Source: Dirofilaria immitis (Eukaryota > Nematoda > Chromadorea > Rhabditida > Onchocercidae). From it: 64,000 nt of DNA. This document shows, piece by piece, positions 60,151 through 64,000 of the stretch (position 1 is the stretch's first letter; the number at the start of each line of letters is the position of its first letter). The notes beneath the pieces are model-generated. The model was not told the origin of the DNA. It saw only the letters and a list, made by a program, of their open reading frames with translations, and did no database searches. The position numbers and the translations under genes were made by a program. The stretch spans positions 1-64,000 of the forward strand of contig JAKNDB010000092.1 of assembly GCA_024305405.1 (NCBI GenBank), written 5' to 3'.

Positions 60151-63100
60151 TCGTTCTTTAAAATTGTGAATTTTTGCTCTTTTTTTCCTGCAAATATCTA
60201 TCAAATAATGAATTAATCAAAATGATTATCTTATTTTTCTTCTTTAATTTTAAACAAGTCCCTGATAAGTTTAACTAGCGATGATCTTCCGTCACATAGG
60301 TTATCAGTGATCCTAATCAGTCATAATAATGAAAGGACGAAACATTCGAATTATGGTTCTACAAATCAATCAGTAAAGAGATGTGTTTTTCTCTTTTCTT
60401 TGATTTTAGACATAATTTCTTGATGAATTTCATTCACGATGATTCATTGTAAATAGCTGCTCTGCAGACTGCACTAATGAAAATGCAGAACATCGAACTT
60501 ATGATTTCACAAGTCCCGCATTGAAGTTGTGATTTCGTAAATCCCACAGGTGAAAGTATGGCCCATCTAATTTATGATTCTCGCATTGAATTCCTCGTAA
60601 AAGTGGACAAATCTAGCTGTTAGGTTCTCCATTTTATAGCTATAACTCAATTTACATGAAATGTTTTTAAACGAAGTAAATATATTACACAATAATCCGG
60701 CTTGTTGCCTTTAAAAAAACTATGAAATAAATTTACTACATTTTATACATTATTTGTATTCTCTGAATGTTAATTAGTTTCAAATATTTGCATATTCAGA
60801 ATGTAAGTGGATTTAAATAGATTTTAGTTTGGATAAATTTCAACAATTCCAGCATATTTATTGAATTTACTACAGATGAAAAAATCATTTTTCCATTTTT
60901 GGTTTTCATTTATATTGCAAGAATAATTGTTTGGTACTGTGATATTAGCCAACTTGTGTTGCTTCACATTTCAATTAGAATATTTTAAGAAAACAATTTA
61001 TAAAAGCTATTGTGCCAAACAACATAACTGGTCCAAAATTGAGGACAAACTTACAGTTCAGTTATGGCTCAAAAATGAGATATAAAATGACTACAACTTA
61101 ACAAAATGATTCAGTTTTGAATCTGATGATTGAAACTAATTCTTTTTATGGCTAAACAATTATTCAACCATATACAAAAGCTAGTTCGATAGTTAAAAAT
61201 GTCCTTATTGAAAAAAAAAAACAACAATAACAATAAAACAACAACAATGAACATAATGAAATTGTCATTTAGAATTTTTCTAATAAACCCTCCCGCTGAT
61301 GAGAGACAATCGCAATTCTTTTCATCCTTTATCAATCATTTTCAGAAAAAAAAATGAAAACATTTAAAATAACATTAATTTCCATATTGTGCGTAGAATA
61401 TTTGACTACGATAGTTTTTTTGTGATTTATTGCAAATAAAATAAAAAAATATCGTTATAAAAATTTCGAAATATTCCAATTATTGATTTGATCCTTTTTA
61501 CAATAATTTTACATTTGTTACTTTACGCCGGCAATGTTAAAATAGTGTTATAGTGAAAGATCTGAAACCCTGCAAGAAAAACATCAAGTCTATGTTAGAA
61601 TTTGCTTACGGATTTATTAATAAATTACGATTAAAATTGCCATCAAAAATTGGCTATCGTTTGGGATTAAATTCAGATGATGAACTTTGAACTGTCAAAT
61701 AATCTGACGACATTTCACTGTTAAATAAAACTTTATATGTGGGAAAAATGACTGCAATAGAAATTGGGAAAAGAAAAGATAATTAAAGATGATTTATTGC
61801 TCTTTAGTTGTTTCATATACAAATTTTTTTATCGATCAACGGATTGATTTATCATCACGGAAAAGCACGGAATTTCGGCACGTAAGGCTATTGATAACAT
61901 TTCCAGAATGAATAATAGCGAACTTTCATTTTAGTAAATATTGGCAAAAATTCAAGTTGTTAGATACTGTTTATCTAGATCTGTCGAAATTTATGATCAT
62001 CGAAATCGTTTATTAAGCCAAGATATATGTAGACATAGGACGGGTATATATATTAAGTCCTCGAGAGTTTCGAGAGTATAATTTTGATATTCGGACAAAA
62101 TATATTGTGGAAAAAAATTACTGTGTAGGGCTAAATTTACCCTTCGTGACAATAAAGTTAATAAGAAATTCAGGTTTTCTCGAGATATTTTTCACTTTTT
62201 TTGATTTCAAGAAATTCTGTTTATTTATTTATTTATTTTTCTTCTTTTAGATGAGTACGAAAGTAGTTGGAAATCTAAAGTTCTTCTAAAATTAAACAGA
62301 ATACTTTCAAAATTAAACAAGTTTATTTTATTCCACAATGATGTCTTTTTTTCCCTTCTGATTTGATATATAAATGTAGTTCTTCATCGTGTTAATTTAT
62401 CATTTTTAATTTATAAAATATTAATACAAATGTGTATGATGACATTTGCGTGAAAGAAATATTTATTAATTTGTCGCTTAATTTTAATAAACTTTTATCG
62501 ATCAAAATTTGTCACGATGAAATGATTTTTAACATCGAATGTCACATCAATTTAGGGCCAGAAAGTTGATGTGTATATTTTCTCTGAAATATTCTTGAAG
62601 TGAAATTGATGATGCATTAAATAGGATCAATATCTTTGTTATTGATATGAATAACCTTACTGAAATTTGATTTATTTAATGTCAAATTTTCAAAAATTCG
62701 ATTAATTAATTAGAATTATGCTTTTTCTTCGTAATATTATATTTGACATAGAGACGAGCTACAAATATGCATGTCAAATTGTTAAATGATCTAATCATAA
62801 GATCAAAAGAAAGATCATTTTAATGACTGAAGGAAAAAAATCATATCATGGGAGGTCCTCAATTTGATGGCATTCCAATGAATGTCATTTAATCAATCAT
62901 TCCGGACGACAAACTTACATTATCAAAAATTCAGTACTGCTACTAATATAACAATAAGTCAGAATACGATTTTCGTCAGCAAATATAATTAAATCCATCT
63001 GATCCATGTTTCATTTATTTGATTCTCGCCAGGGATTCTTTCTCCCATTTCACCGATAATAATACCAACAATAGTAATAATAATAGAAAATGGTTTTTTT

Positions 63101-64000
63101 ATTTTATAAATTTTTATTCTTTCATCCTCCACATGCGAAAATCACTTATTTTTCTTTGATATTTTTGGATTCTGAATTTTTCCAAATCTTTCCTTCGTTT
63201 TTTCTTTAATTCCATCTTCATCGATTTCTATGATAACAGGCTTTTGTAACCGTTAATCTTTTGACAAAAAAGTATTTCACTCTTTCACATGACCTTTTGC
63301 GCCAAATAGTCATCCAACTAATATAACCGGTAAATTTGTAAAGAAAAAATCGCTTATCTTTTTGATATTTTCTCTTAATCGACATGATTTTTCACTTTTG
63401 TACTATTTGACTCGTATATTTGATTCATTTAAATTTGACGAAAGTTTCACACTTTTCTAATATATAAATTTGTTGATTAATAGGATTTTCAACTTTATTA
63501 ATGGATCTTGCTACCCCCAGATCTTTAAATTTTTCTTACATTTAACAAATCATAATGCTCAAAATAGAGATAGAAATTGAAATAAAATAATAGTTCGATA
63601 TTTAAACTTCTGTGAAATTAATTTTCTTATCCTAAATTTCATAAATTTCAAGTAAAAAAGACCGAATTTGATTTTTAATAAGTCAATTGTTAGCAGATTA
63701 TCAACATCAGAATTTCATACTATTCTTTTTTCTAATAATTTGAAAAAAATTCAATTTTTATTTATTTCACAATATAATTCTTCAAATTGTTATCGACCAA
63801 TAAAATTTAGAAAGTAAAAATATAATCGATGTAATTTGATCTTTGCACTGTAATATTTGTTTTGAAATATTTACATATTAAAAAAATAGATGATAATATA
63901 TCATTATATGATATAGCTTTATTCTTCTGCCAAAAGCATTTAAATTTTCTATAAATGAAATAACAAAAGTGTTTGCATAATTCTACAATGTTATTCAACT
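60151..64000. other. AT-rich intergenic DNA upstream of the phosphatase gene
   Basis: Includes the probable promoter side of the phosphatase gene. A mildly GC-richer patch lies at 60420-60620, with partly repeated phrases (cttatgatttcacaagtcccgc; gttgtgatttcgtaaatccc). Open frames at 61111 and 63807 lack motifs. No supported gene. Confidence 0.45.

Noticed and set aside
1..64000. CRISPR arrays, tRNA or rRNA genes, bacterial operons
   Set aside because: No regularly spaced identical short repeats with unique spacers, no tRNA cloverleaf or rRNA sequence recognised by eye; the bacterial-like pieces are short fragments in a eukaryotic context.

Overview
This is an AT-rich eukaryotic window (I estimate about 70-75% A+T by eye). 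Short exons, small GT..AG introns, a nematode-type serpentine receptor, fragments that look like Wolbachia genes and a BEL/Pao retrotransposon together point to a nematode, most likely a filarial worm. The species cannot be fixed from the sequence alone.

Layout. 0-17 kb: a decayed cluster of duplicated nematode genes. It holds one recognisable chemoreceptor-type GPCR (about 5.1-6.8 kb, + strand), an inverted broken copy of one of its exons (2.6-2.8 kb), scattered paralogous pieces of an unidentified gene family (0.33, 1.4, 3.0, 4.1 and 14.7-16.9 kb) and two LTR remnants, one of them a clean solo LTR at 8.29-8.91 kb. 18.2-19.04 kb: a compact patch of bacterial-looking coding fragments (amino-acid permease twice, a CNNM/CorC-type transporter once), read as nuclear Wolbachia transfers. 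20.5-26.7 kb (- strand): a complete-ended BEL/Pao LTR element with TG..CA LTRs and a CTGAT target duplication. It carries gag, RNase H region, integrase and an envelope-like gene, but lacks the protease and the reverse-transcriptase core. 28.3-31.4 kb (- strand): a BRICHOS/ITM2 (BRI) homologue in four exons. 34.1-35.4 kb: tandem-repeat DNA. 37.5-45.3 kb: a rearranged pile of older BEL/Pao elements with two nearly identical 1.47 kb inverted arms. 48.67-48.79 kb: a CTP-synthase fragment, again Wolbachia-like. 50.65-52.83 kb (+): an AIG1/ADTRP-type membrane hydrolase in four exons. 55.53-60.15 kb (- strand): a PP1-like Ser/Thr phosphatase in at least seven exons. The remaining stretches are AT-rich intergenic or intronic DNA.

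A feature that cuts across the window: almost every recognisable exon set has one-base frame breaks, and nearly all sit in or beside an A/T homopolymer and need one more base. Splice phases become consistent once these are allowed for. I therefore read the host genes as probably intact genes in an assembly with residual homopolymer contractions, not as pseudogenes. The three host genes on the right half (ITM2, AIG1, phosphatase) have no evident functional link; no operon signal was seen.
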